DNA from: JAAFIP01 sp031390175
Lineage (GTDB): Bacteria; Pseudomonadota; Gammaproteobacteria; Burkholderiales; Burkholderiaceae_C
Length of the DNA stretch: 17,461 bases
Assembly (NCBI GenBank): GCA_031390175.1
Contig: JANMTF010000040.1
Span: forward strand, 1 to 17,461
Direction of reading: 5' to 3'
The position numbers and the translations under genes were made by a program. Positions 6,170-13,050 of the stretch are shown here, piece by piece. The notes beneath the pieces are model-generated. The model ran no database searches. It had not been told where the DNA came from and was given only the letters and a program-made list of their open reading frames with translations. Positions within the stretch are counted from its first letter, which is position 1; every line of letters starts with the position of its first letter.

Positions 6170-6454
6170 ATGAACCGCTTATTAGCTATCTCAACAGTAT
6201 TTGCAACCCTGTTCCTCGCAGCCTGCGAAAAACCAGTGGTGGTGAACGTACCCGCACCTCCCGTAAGCGTGCCTGGCCCTATGGGCCCACAAGGCGCTCC
6301 TGGCAATCAGGGTAACCAAGGTAACACCGGAATTACCGGGGACACCGGCAGCACCGGCAGCACCGGCAGCACCGGCAGCACCGGAGCTACCGGAAGACCG
6401 GGTGACCCTGCTACCGTTATCGTGATTCCATCTGCCTCTACGCCCACTAACTAG
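6170..6454 (+). CDS. Collagen-like (Gly-X-Y) lipoprotein
   Basis: This 94-aa protein has signal peptide MNRLLAISTVFATLFLAAC, with lipobox LAAC and lipidated Cys19. After a short VPAPPV-type linker, glycine recurs every third residue from G36 to G78 (15 glycines), with Pro, Gln, Asn, Ser and Thr in X/Y positions (GPMGPQGAPGNQ, then GST repeats). A hydrophobic VIVIPSAS tail closes it. Bacterial collagen-like proteins form triple helices at the cell surface; fourteen triplets is short but within reach of a trimer. ATG 6170 has an AAAGGA ribosome site. The GST block is encoded by a 9-bp tandem repeat (6344-6384) and could vary in length. Confidence 0.75.
   Translation: MNRLLAISTVFATLFLAACEKPVVVNVPAPPVSVPGPMGPQGAPGNQGNQGNTGITGDTGSTGSTGSTGSTGATGRPGDPATVIVIPSASTPTN
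6344..6384 (+). repeat. 9-bp tandem repeat (ACCGGCAGC) inside the collagen-like gene
   Basis: Four perfect copies of ACCGGCAGC (6344-6379) and half a fifth (6380-6384) encode the Gly-Ser-Thr triplets. The unit is a multiple of three, so slippage would change collagen length without breaking the frame. Confidence 0.85.
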
Positions 6455-6485
6455 GCCGGCAGCCATTTAACTTAAGGAGATTGCC

Positions 6486-6644
6486 ATGAGCGTAGGTACC
6501 ATTCTTTTGATCATTTTGATTTTGCTGCTGATTGGCGTTTTACCCAGTTGGTCGCACAGCAAGAGTTGGGGCTACGGCCCCAGTGGGGGGCTTGGGCTGG
6601 TCGTTGTCATCATCATCATTTTGCTGCTGATGGGCAAAATTTGA
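6486..6644 (+). CDS. DUF3309 small membrane protein
   Basis: This 52-aa protein reads MSVGTILLIILILLLIGVLP, then SWSHSKSWGYGPSGG, then LGLVVVIIIILLLMGKI. This is the conserved DUF3309 pattern: two hydrophobic segments (about 4-19 and 36-49) around a polar loop with W-G-Y-G-P-S-G-G. Function is unknown; it is a small inner-membrane peptide common in proteobacteria. ATG 6486 follows a strong AAGGAG ribosome site (6474-6479), unlike most neighbours, suggesting high translation. Its stop TGA (6642-6644) shares a base with an ATG (6644) of the next frame, so coupling is possible. Confidence 0.85.
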   Translation: MSVGTILLIILILLLIGVLPSWSHSKSWGYGPSGGLGLVVVIIIILLLMGKI

Positions 6645-6664
6645 TGTACCCAGTTGGCGGTGCA

Positions 6665-8005
6665 ATGAGGCTGCGCGAAAGGTGTCACAGGTTCACGATG
6701 GCTAGTTTTGCCGCTTTGCTACTTGCAGCCTGCGGCGATACCGCTTTACTGCAGGTGTCTGCGGGCACAGGGCCACAACCAACGCTCCCGGCTGCCAAGC
6801 GCACCCTGATTCCCACCGTGAACATTGCGCCTGCCGTAGGCTGGCCTGAAGGCACAACGCCTGTGGCGGCGCCTGGTACCCGGGTAGTCGCCTTTGCAAG
6901 CGGTTTAGACCATCCGCGCTGGCTGCTGGCACTGCCAAACGGGGACGTGCTCGTCGCTGAAACCAATGCGCCGCCCAAGCCCGACGATGCCAAAGGCATT
7001 AAAGGCTGGGTGATGGGCCTGGTAATGAAAAAAGCTGGTGCCAAGACGCCCAGCGCCAATCGCATTACGTTGTTACGCGACGTAGATGGAGACGGGGCGG
7101 CGGACATTAAAACAGTTTTTTTGGAGGGTCTGAGTTCGCCCTTTGGCATGGCGCTGGTGGGCGGCGATTTGTACGTAGCCAACTCTGATGCCGTGTTGCG
7201 ATTCCCCTATGCATCTGGTCAGACACGCGTCACGGCCCCAGGCGCCCTGCTGACGACTTTGCCGGCAGGCCCCATCAACCACCATTGGACTAAAAACATT
7301 ATCGCCAGCGCGGACGGCCGCAAGCTGTATGTGACGGTTGGCTCCAATAGCAATGTGGCCGAGCGTGGCATGTCCGCAGAATTTGAACGTGCCGCCATTT
7401 GGGAAGTGGATATCCAAAGCGGTGTTCACCGTGTGTTTGCCTCTGGGCTGCGCAACCCTAACGGCATGTCCTGGGAGCCTCAAAGCGGCGCACTGTGGAC
7501 CGTAGTGAACGAGCGCGATGAACTGGGCAGCGATTTGGTACCAGACTATTTGACATCCGTGCAGGATGGCGCTTTTTACGGCTGGCCGTATAGCTATTAC
7601 GGGCAACACGTTGATAACAGAGTCAAGCCACCACGTCCCGATTTGGTGGCGAAAGCGGTTGTGCCTGATTACGCTTTGGGTCCGCATACCGCGTCGCTGG
7701 GGTTGGCGTCTTCCATCGGAGCTACATTGCCCACTACTTTTACCAATGGCATGTTTATTGGGCAGTATGGCTCGTGGAATCGTCGGCCGCACAGTGGCTA
7801 CAAAGTGATTTTCGTACCGTTTGAGGGCAGCAAGCCTGTGAACGGTGCCCCGGTCGATGTCTTGACTGGTTTTCTTAGCCCCGAGGGCAATGCATACGGT
7901 CGCCCAGTAGGCGTCGCCATCGACAGGAAGGGTGCACTGCTGGTAGCGGACGATGTAGGCAACGTGATTTGGCGTGTGACAGCCGTCGCTGCCAACAAAA
8001 CATAA
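6665..8005 (+). CDS. Sorbosone dehydrogenase/PQQ-dependent sugar dehydrogenase-like lipoprotein
   Basis: This 446-aa protein has lipobox LLAAC (lipidated Cys23 from ATG 6665) after the MRLRERCHRF n-region, predicting attachment at the periplasmic membrane face. The body is a six-bladed beta-propeller of the GSDH/sorbosone dehydrogenase superfamily: SGLDHPRWLLALPNGDVLVAE, RDVDGDGAAD (calcium-type loop), GLRNPNGMSWEP with VNERDELG, FYGWPYSYYGQH, and a final DRKGALLVADDVGNVIWRV. Such proteins may oxidise sugars or aldoses with PQQ, though many members are uncharacterised and cofactor use is unproven here. ATG 6644, overlapping the DUF3309 stop, is an alternative start adding seven residues; ATG 6665 has a GGCGG-like site and gives a better signal peptide. 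It is followed 14 bp later by the PLD gene. Confidence 0.82.
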   Translation: MRLRERCHRFTMASFAALLLAACGDTALLQVSAGTGPQPTLPAAKRTLIPTVNIAPAVGWPEGTTPVAAPGTRVVAFASGLDHPRWLLALPNGDVLVAETNAPPKPDDAKGIKGWVMGLVMKKAGAKTPSANRITLLRDVDGDGAADIKTVFLEGLSSPFGMALVGGDLYVANSDAVLRFPYASGQTRVTAPGALLTTLPAGPINHHWTKNIIASADGRKLYVTVGSNSNVAERGMSAEFERAAIWEVDIQSGVHRVFASGLRNPNGMSWEPQSGALWTVVNERDELGSDLVPDYLTSVQDGAFYGWPYSYYGQHVDNRVKPPRPDLVAKAVVPDYALGPHTASLGLASSIGATLPTTFTNGMFIGQYGSWNRRPHSGYKVIFVPFEGSKPVNGAPVDVLTGFLSPEGNAYGRPVGVAIDRKGALLVADDVGNVIWRVTAVAANKT

Positions 8006-8019
8006 TCGACGGGGGTTGA

Positions 8020-9402
8020 ATGGCCCATCGGCGTTTGATACTTGGCTTGTACTTATGCCTGCTTTGTACGGTAGGTTGCGCTAGTTTGCCGGACATAGCG
8101 CCCGGTGCTGCGCCCAGTTCAACCATACCTGTCAATCTGGAGGGAGCGCGCGGCCCGCTCTCGCCCACCCAAAGCAAAGCGATCCTGGATCGTTTAAAGA
8201 GCAGCAGCCCAGACAGCAACATCTTTGATCGGCATCTAGCGCTGGAAGAGGCGATGACTGTTAGTCCGCTCCATACAGGCAATAAGGTGCAGTTGCTTCT
8301 GGACGGCCCCGCCACCTACGATGCGATGCTGTCGGCTATTGCCAGCGCCAAAGACCATGTCAATATGGAAACCTACATCATGGACGACGATGAGGTAGGC
8401 CGAAATTTCGCCAAAGTACTGATGGACAAGCAAATGCAGGGTGTGCAGGTCAATCTTATCCGTGACAGCGTGGGTACGTTGGGCACTCCCTCAGAGTTTT
8501 TTCAAGCGCTCATCGACAAAGGCATCAAGGTCGTAGAATTCAATCCCATCAATCCGCTCGTGGCGGGCACGGCCTGGTCACCCAACCGGCGTGACCACCG
8601 CAAGCTGTTGATCGTCGATGGCAGCAAGGCGTTTTTGGGGGGTATCAATATCAGCAATGTCTATTCGGGTGGCTCGTTTGGCAAGGGCGCGCGTAACCGT
8701 AAAGATGGTACGTTGGCCTGGCGGGATACTGACTTGCAATTGGAAGGCCCTGTAGTGGCCGAACTGCAAAAACTATTCATAGGAACGTGGGAAAAGCAAA
8801 AGGGCAGGCCACTACCTGAAAGAAATTACTTTCCGCCAGTTAAAAGTGCAGGTCAAACGGCGGTGCGCGCCATCGGAAGCACGCCCGATGAACCCTATAG
8901 CCAAATTTACGCAGCGCTGATGTCCGCCATAGGCAACGCTGAGACCAGCGTCTACCTGACTAACGCGTATTTCGCACCAGACCCGCAGTTGCTGGCCGCG
9001 CTGGCGGCGGCGGTTGCGCGCGGTGTGGACGTGAAACTGATCCTGCCCAGTCAAACCGATTCATGGCTAGTGTTTCATGCAGGACGCGGCTACTACACCC
9101 GGCTACTGAGGGCAGGGATCAAAATCTTCCAGCTTAAAGGCGCCATCTTGCACTCCAAGACCGCGCTGATTGATGGCGTGTGGGCTACTGTGGGGTCCAC
9201 CAATCTCGACTGGCGCAGCTTTTTGCATAACCAGGAGCTGGATGCTGTGGTGCTTGGCGCAGAGTTTGGAAGCCGGGTTCAAGCCATGTTTGACCGAGAC
9301 TTGGCTTCGTCCGATGAAGTCTTGCTAGCGCAATGGGAGCGCCGTACTTTAGACTTGCGCTTTAAAGAATTCTTTGCCCGCATTTGGGAATATTGGCTTT
9401 GA
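8020..9402 (+). CDS. Phospholipase D/cardiolipin synthase-like lipoprotein (two HKD motifs)
   Basis: This 460-aa protein has signal MAHRRLILGLYLCLLCTVGC with a lipobox-like TVGC (Cys20), so it is probably lipid-anchored in the periplasm rather than a multipass cardiolipin synthase. Two intact HKD motifs are present: HRKLLIVDG (H193, K195, D200, followed by GGINISN) and HSKTALIDG (H378, K380, D385, followed by GSTNLDWRS), the signature of the ClsB-like PLD family that moves phosphatidyl groups between phospholipids. The length is typical of bacterial two-HKD enzymes. ATG 8020 has a GGGGGT-like upstream site. DUF2177 follows after 7 bp, so cotranscription is likely. Substrate (cardiolipin synthesis or hydrolysis) is inferred. 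Confidence 0.88.
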   Translation: MAHRRLILGLYLCLLCTVGCASLPDIAPGAAPSSTIPVNLEGARGPLSPTQSKAILDRLKSSSPDSNIFDRHLALEEAMTVSPLHTGNKVQLLLDGPATYDAMLSAIASAKDHVNMETYIMDDDEVGRNFAKVLMDKQMQGVQVNLIRDSVGTLGTPSEFFQALIDKGIKVVEFNPINPLVAGTAWSPNRRDHRKLLIVDGSKAFLGGINISNVYSGGSFGKGARNRKDGTLAWRDTDLQLEGPVVAELQKLFIGTWEKQKGRPLPERNYFPPVKSAGQTAVRAIGSTPDEPYSQIYAALMSAIGNAETSVYLTNAYFAPDPQLLAALAAAVARGVDVKLILPSQTDSWLVFHAGRGYYTRLLRAGIKIFQLKGAILHSKTALIDGVWATVGSTNLDWRSFLHNQELDAVVLGAEFGSRVQAMFDRDLASSDEVLLAQWERRTLDLRFKEFFARIWEYWL

Positions 9403-9409
9403 AAATATC

Positions 9410-9817
9410 ATGACAAAATTAATCGCTGCTTACCTCACTACCGCCGTGGTGATGATTGTCATTGACCTGGTTTGGTTGGGGGTGATAGCCAAACCGTTGT
9501 ACCAACAGGGTATAGGGCACTTGATGACCGACCGACCCAATATACTGGCCGCAGTTGCCTTCTACTTGCTCTTCCCAGTGGGTTTGATGGTATTCGCAGT
9601 CACACCGCAAGAAGCCATGCAAGGATGGCAAAAATCAGCATGGTTAGGCGCCATGTTTGGATTTTTTGCCTATGCCACCTACGATTTAACCAATCTGGCA
9701 ACTCTTAAAAACTACCCGCTGAGTTTGGCCTTGATCGATATGTCTTGGGGCACCTTGGTCAGTGCCACCGCCGCCGGTGCGGGCAAACTGGTATTTAACA
9801 GATTCGCAGATGCCTAA
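9410..9817 (+). CDS. DUF2177 membrane protein
   Basis: This 135-aa protein has about four membrane segments (about 6-27, 46-64, 77-97, 104-126) and DUF2177 hallmarks: IDLVWLGVIAKPLYQ (18-32), YDLTNLATLKNYPL (91-104) and DMSWGT (110-115). Function is unknown; the family occurs near stress and lipid genes. I chose ATG 9410 rather than an in-frame upstream ATG at 9374 that lies inside the PLD gene, because 9410 gives the family N-terminus and follows the PLD stop by 7 bp. It is the last gene of the rightward run; no clear terminator hairpin follows before the convergent fumC end. Confidence 0.85.
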   Translation: MTKLIAAYLTTAVVMIVIDLVWLGVIAKPLYQQGIGHLMTDRPNILAAVAFYLLFPVGLMVFAVTPQEAMQGWQKSAWLGAMFGFFAYATYDLTNLATLKNYPLSLALIDMSWGTLVSATAAGAGKLVFNRFADA

Positions 9818-9869
9818 CAGGGCTTTGGTGAGGATGTAGAGCGGGCAAATGGCACCTTGCAAAGCACGG

Positions 9870-11240
9870 CTATCGGCTCGGCCGCACCATGGTCTCTGGC
9901 ACAACCCAACGGTCAAAATCTGCAGCGGTGATGCCGCCCTGACCCAGCGCTGCCTGTCTCAGGCTGCAACCGTTGGCGTGGGCATGCTTGGCGATTTGCG
10001 CGGCGCGGTCGTACCCGATGTGCGGCGACAGCGCCGTCACCAGCATCAACGACCGGCTCAGCAGCTCGGCGGTTCGCTGCGCATCCACTTCGATGCCTTC
10101 GACGCAGTGGTCTGCAAAGCTCGCCATGGCGTCGCCAAGCAGCGTCAAACTGTCGAGCACGTCATAGGCGATCAGGGGCTTGTAGACATTCAACTCGAAG
10201 TGGCCCTGGCTGGCCGCAATGCCGATGGCGACATCGTGTCCCATCACCTGGGCGCAGACCATGGTCAGCGCTTCGACCTGGGTGGGGTTCACCTTGCCCG
10301 GCATGATGGAAGAGCCAGGCTCGTTGGCCGGCAGGCGCAGCTCACCGATGCCAGCGCGCGGGCCGCTGCCCATCAAGCGGATGTCCCCGGCGATCTTGGT
10401 CAGCGCCACCGCCAAGGTTTTGAGCGCGCCGTGCAAAATGACCAGTGGCTCGTGGCCAGCCATGGCCGCAAACAGATTCGGCGCGACGACGAAGGGCTCG
10501 CCCAGGCGATCTGCCAGCACCTGCGCCACGCGCCAGCCAAACTCTGGGTGCGTGTTCATGCCTGTGCCGACCGCCGTGCCACCTATGGCCAAGGCGTGCA
10601 CTGCCGGCAAGGCATGTTGAAGCGCAGTTTCGGCAAATGCTAGCTGCGCCTCGTAGCCGCCAAACTCCTGCCCCAGGGCGACGGGCGTGGCGTCTTGCAG
10701 GTGCGTGCGACCGATCTTGATGGTGCCCGCAAACTCCGCTGCTTTGGCTGCCAGCGCTGCACGCAACCGCGCGAGCGACTTGCGCAACGGCCGCATCATC
10801 AACACTACGGCCACGTGCATGGCAGTCGGGAACACGTCGTTCGAGGATTGGCCTTGGTTCACGTCGTCGTTCGGATGCACCTTGCGGCCTTCGTTCGCAA
10901 GCGTTGCGAGGTGGGCAAGCACCTCGTTCACGTTCATATTGCTTTGCGTCCCCGAACCGGTTTGCCAAACCGACAGCGGAAACTCGCCATCGAACTCGCC
11001 CAAAGCCACACGCCCCGCCGCCGTCGCAATGGCTACCGCCTTGTCGGGAGCCAAAAGACCCAGTTGCAGGTTCACTTCAGCTGCGGCCCGCTTGATTTGG
11101 GCCAGTGCGTGGATGATTTCGATGGGCATGCGTTGTTTGCCGATGGCAAAAAACTGCCGACTGCGTTCGGTCTGCGCCGCCCAAAGTGCGTCGGCAGGCA
11201 CTTCAATAGTGCCGAAGCTGTCGGATTCGGTGCGGGTCAT
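9870..11240 (-). CDS. fumC: Class II fumarate hydratase
   Basis: This 456-aa protein interconverts fumarate and L-malate in the TCA cycle (cytosolic homotetramer, iron-independent). It is full length and well conserved: MTRTESDSFGTIEVPADALW (compare E. coli DSMGAIDVPADKLW), QTGSGTQSNMNVNEV (93-107), QGQSSNDVFPTAMH, GRTHLQDATP with catalytic H180, and the signature GSSIMPGKVNP (309-319) with catalytic S311. ATG 11240 gives the family N-terminus; an in-frame ATG at 11273 would add 11 unconserved residues. It converges with the DUF2177 gene (52-bp gap). The sequence around it is visibly G+C-richer than the genes to its left, consistent with core chromosome. Confidence 0.95.
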   Translation of the reverse strand: MTRTESDSFGTIEVPADALWAAQTERSRQFFAIGKQRMPIEIIHALAQIKRAAAEVNLQLGLLAPDKAVAIATAAGRVALGEFDGEFPLSVWQTGSGTQSNMNVNEVLAHLATLANEGRKVHPNDDVNQGQSSNDVFPTAMHVAVVLMMRPLRKSLARLRAALAAKAAEFAGTIKIGRTHLQDATPVALGQEFGGYEAQLAFAETALQHALPAVHALAIGGTAVGTGMNTHPEFGWRVAQVLADRLGEPFVVAPNLFAAMAGHEPLVILHGALKTLAVALTKIAGDIRLMGSGPRAGIGELRLPANEPGSSIMPGKVNPTQVEALTMVCAQVMGHDVAIGIAASQGHFELNVYKPLIAYDVLDSLTLLGDAMASFADHCVEGIEVDAQRTAELLSRSLMLVTALSPHIGYDRAAQIAKHAHANGCSLRQAALGQGGITAADFDRWVVPETMVRPSR

Positions 11241-11416
11241 GGTGCGTGCGATGCCTTCTATCAAATTGAGCAACGTCGATTCTGGGCGGGCGCTCTACGC
11301 CGGTCTGTTTGCTGACGCACAGACGCTCCCACCATCCCGGATTTACGATCCCGCCACAGTTCCAGGCGCGAGTCGCGTGCTCACGTCATCATCAAGTCAT
11401 GCAGGAGAACCACACC

Positions 11417-12559
11417 ATGCCATCCTCCAATCTGCCCGCCAAGACCCCACCCGCCGACGAGGACATGGCCACGCAGGCCCTCTCCGGTCACGGCATTCCG
11501 TCGCAGGACCCCAATCCCGCGGCGCAGACACTGCTGGCCCCCGACGAAGCTGCGCGTGAGGCCAACTCAGCGCTCACCGGCGGCGGCATGTTGGCCGGTG
11601 TGGCCGCGGGCACAGCTATTGGCGCTATGGTGGCTGGCCCTGTGGGCGTGGTAGTCGGCGCAGCGCTGGGTGCCGTGTCCGGCGCACTGGGTGGTGCAGC
11701 CGTTGGAGCCACGGTAAACCTGGAGAGTTCGAGCAGCGACGGCGCAGCACCAGCTGTCGCCGTGCGACTGCACATCGAAGACAGCGGTGGCGCTGGCCGC
11801 GCTGTGGTGTTGATCCATGGCTGGCCGCTGTCAGCCCAGGCTTGGGAGCCGCAGGTGTCGGCATTGCGTGGGGCCGGTTATCGCGTGGTGGCCTATGACC
11901 GCAGGGGTTTTGGCCGCTCGGACAAGTCGGCATCAGGCTATAGCTACGACGTGCTGGCCGACGACCTGCAAGGTGTGCTGGACCAGTGCGAACTGCAGGA
12001 CGTGACACTGGTAGGCTTTTCGATGGGCGGGGGCGAGGTGGCGCGCTATGTCACGCGGTACGGCGAATCGCGGCTGCGCAGCTTGGTGTTTGCTGCGGCA
12101 GTGCCGCCCTACCTGATGAAAACGGCCGACAACCCCGAAGGCCCGCTCACGCCCGAGAAGGCGCAACAAAAGAAGGCGGCGTTTGAGCAAGACCGTGCTG
12201 CCTATTTCGACGAATTCACCAGAAACTTTTTTTCGGCCCATGGTGCGTTGCTGGTCACCGAGTCGCAGCGAAGCGCGGCCATCGCGTTGTGCCAACAGTC
12301 GGCGCAGCATGCGGCGCTGGCGTGCATGGACGCGTTTGCCACCACGGACTTCCGGGAAGACCTGAAAAAGGTGACGTTGCCCACCTTGGTGATCCACGGC
12401 GATGCAGACGCGATCGTGCCCATCGAAGGCTCGGGCCAGCGCACCCATCGCGCCATCGCCCACAGCAAGCTGGTGACGGTCAACGGTGCGCCGCACGGGT
12501 TGAACCTGTCGCACACCAAAGCGTTCAACGAAGCGTTGCTGGATTTTCTGTGGCAGTGA
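11417..12559 (+). CDS. Glycine-zipper domain fused to a haloperoxidase-type alpha/beta hydrolase
   Basis: This 380-aa protein has a polar N-terminus (1-53), a glycine-zipper hydrophobic segment (about 54-99, GGGMLAGVAAGTAIGAMVAG then GVVVGAALGAVSGALGGAA) and an alpha/beta hydrolase domain (117-380). The hydrolase has HGWP (134-137, oxyanion region), GFSMGGGE with nucleophile S202, AVPPYLMKTADNPEG (cap of non-heme chloroperoxidase/arylesterase-like enzymes), HGDADAIVP (acid D329 or D331) and GAPHGLN with H360. It probably hydrolyses an ester, with perhydrolase activity in some relatives. ATG 11417 follows AGGAG (11403-11407). The zipper could be a membrane-associating or oligomerising segment; no signal-peptide cleavage site is evident. 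It diverges from fumC across about 175 bp. Confidence 0.85.
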   Translation: MPSSNLPAKTPPADEDMATQALSGHGIPSQDPNPAAQTLLAPDEAAREANSALTGGGMLAGVAAGTAIGAMVAGPVGVVVGAALGAVSGALGGAAVGATVNLESSSSDGAAPAVAVRLHIEDSGGAGRAVVLIHGWPLSAQAWEPQVSALRGAGYRVVAYDRRGFGRSDKSASGYSYDVLADDLQGVLDQCELQDVTLVGFSMGGGEVARYVTRYGESRLRSLVFAAAVPPYLMKTADNPEGPLTPEKAQQKKAAFEQDRAAYFDEFTRNFFSAHGALLVTESQRSAAIALCQQSAQHAALACMDAFATTDFREDLKKVTLPTLVIHGDADAIVPIEGSGQRTHRAIAHSKLVTVNGAPHGLNLSHTKAFNEALLDFLWQ

Positions 12560-12720
12560 CCACAGTGGGCGTCAACAGAATGCGTGCCCAACTGGAGCCT
12601 GAAAAACGCTCTGTACGCTAACGCACCGAAAACTTTTTCGATAATGAAGATGATCTGGTTTGCGGTTTTGTGGTGTTGACCGTGATTTTCAATCCACCCG
12701 CTAGATTGAGGAATTTCACC
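12560..12720 (+). promoter_or_regulatory. Control region of the DUF326-ABC exporter operon
   Basis: This 161-bp gap likely holds the operon promoter. Seen: a 14-bp palindrome CGAAAACTTTTTCG (12627-12640) that might be an operator; a TTGACC -35-like box (12676-12681), though the best -10-like match, TAGATT (12702-12707), sits 20 bp away, wider than ideal; and a GAGGA ribosome site just before ATG 12721. A stem CTGTGG/CCACAG (12548-12553, 12560-12565) straddles the stop of the preceding gene but has no T-run. No convincing CueR or CsoR box was recognised. Confidence 0.3.
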
Positions 12721-13050
12721 ATGAGCCATCATATAGACCAAAACGCCAAAAACTGCATCGACACCTGCAACCTTTGCGCCACGGAGTGCGGCAACTGCTT
12801 CTCGCACATGGTCGGCAAGGAAAGCATCAATGCGTGTCCGGCATGTTGTATTGAATGTGCGGCGATGTGCCGCCTGTGCGCCGACGCTATCGCCCGCAAC
12901 AGCCCGTTTGCCAAGCAACTTTGCAATCTGTGCGCGGACATTTGCGACTGGTGCGCCAAAGAGTGTGGCGCACACGACATGGATCACTGCAAGCGCTGCG
13001 CGCAGGCTTGTCGCGATTGCGCCGCAGCATGCCGCAAAATGAGCTCGTGA
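12721..13050 (+). CDS. DUF326 cysteine-rich four-helix-bundle copper-binding protein (Csp3-like)
   Basis: This 109-aa protein contains 21 cysteines (positions 12, 16, 19, 23, 26, 39, 42, 43, 46, 50, 53, 68, 71, 75, 78, 82, 90, 93, 97, 100, 104), mostly as CxxxCxxC repeats such as CIDTCNLCATEC and CKRCAQACRDCAAAC. Known Csp-type proteins place such cysteines inside a four-helix bundle to bind many Cu(I) ions. There is no signal peptide, so it is probably cytosolic and Csp3-like, storing or detoxifying copper. ATG 12721 follows GAGGA. The 3' end overlaps the next gene (ATG 13029), which suggests translational coupling and links it to the ABC exporter. Metal preference is inferred. Confidence 0.87.
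   Translation: MSHHIDQNAKNCIDTCNLCATECGNCFSHMVGKESINACPACCIECAAMCRLCADAIARNSPFAKQLCNLCADICDWCAKECGAHDMDHCKRCAQACRDCAAACRKMSS

Noticed and set aside
6548..6664. Upstream extension of the sorbosone-dehydrogenase-like gene
   Set aside because: It reads through the DUF3309 gene in another frame and would destroy the lipoprotein signal; ATG 6665 or 6644 fits better.
7073..7792. Minus-strand 239-aa frame
   Set aside because: Antisense shadow of the beta-propeller gene with no recognisable motif and a His/Arg/Gln-rich artefact composition.
10687..11559. Plus-strand 290-aa frame over fumC
   Set aside because: Antisense to fumC with no family match; fumC is full length and conserved.
12855..13028. 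N-terminal extension of the adaptor inside the DUF326 gene
   Set aside because: An Arg/Gln-rich out-of-frame reading of the DUF326 gene; the adaptor N-terminus with membrane anchor follows ATG 13029.
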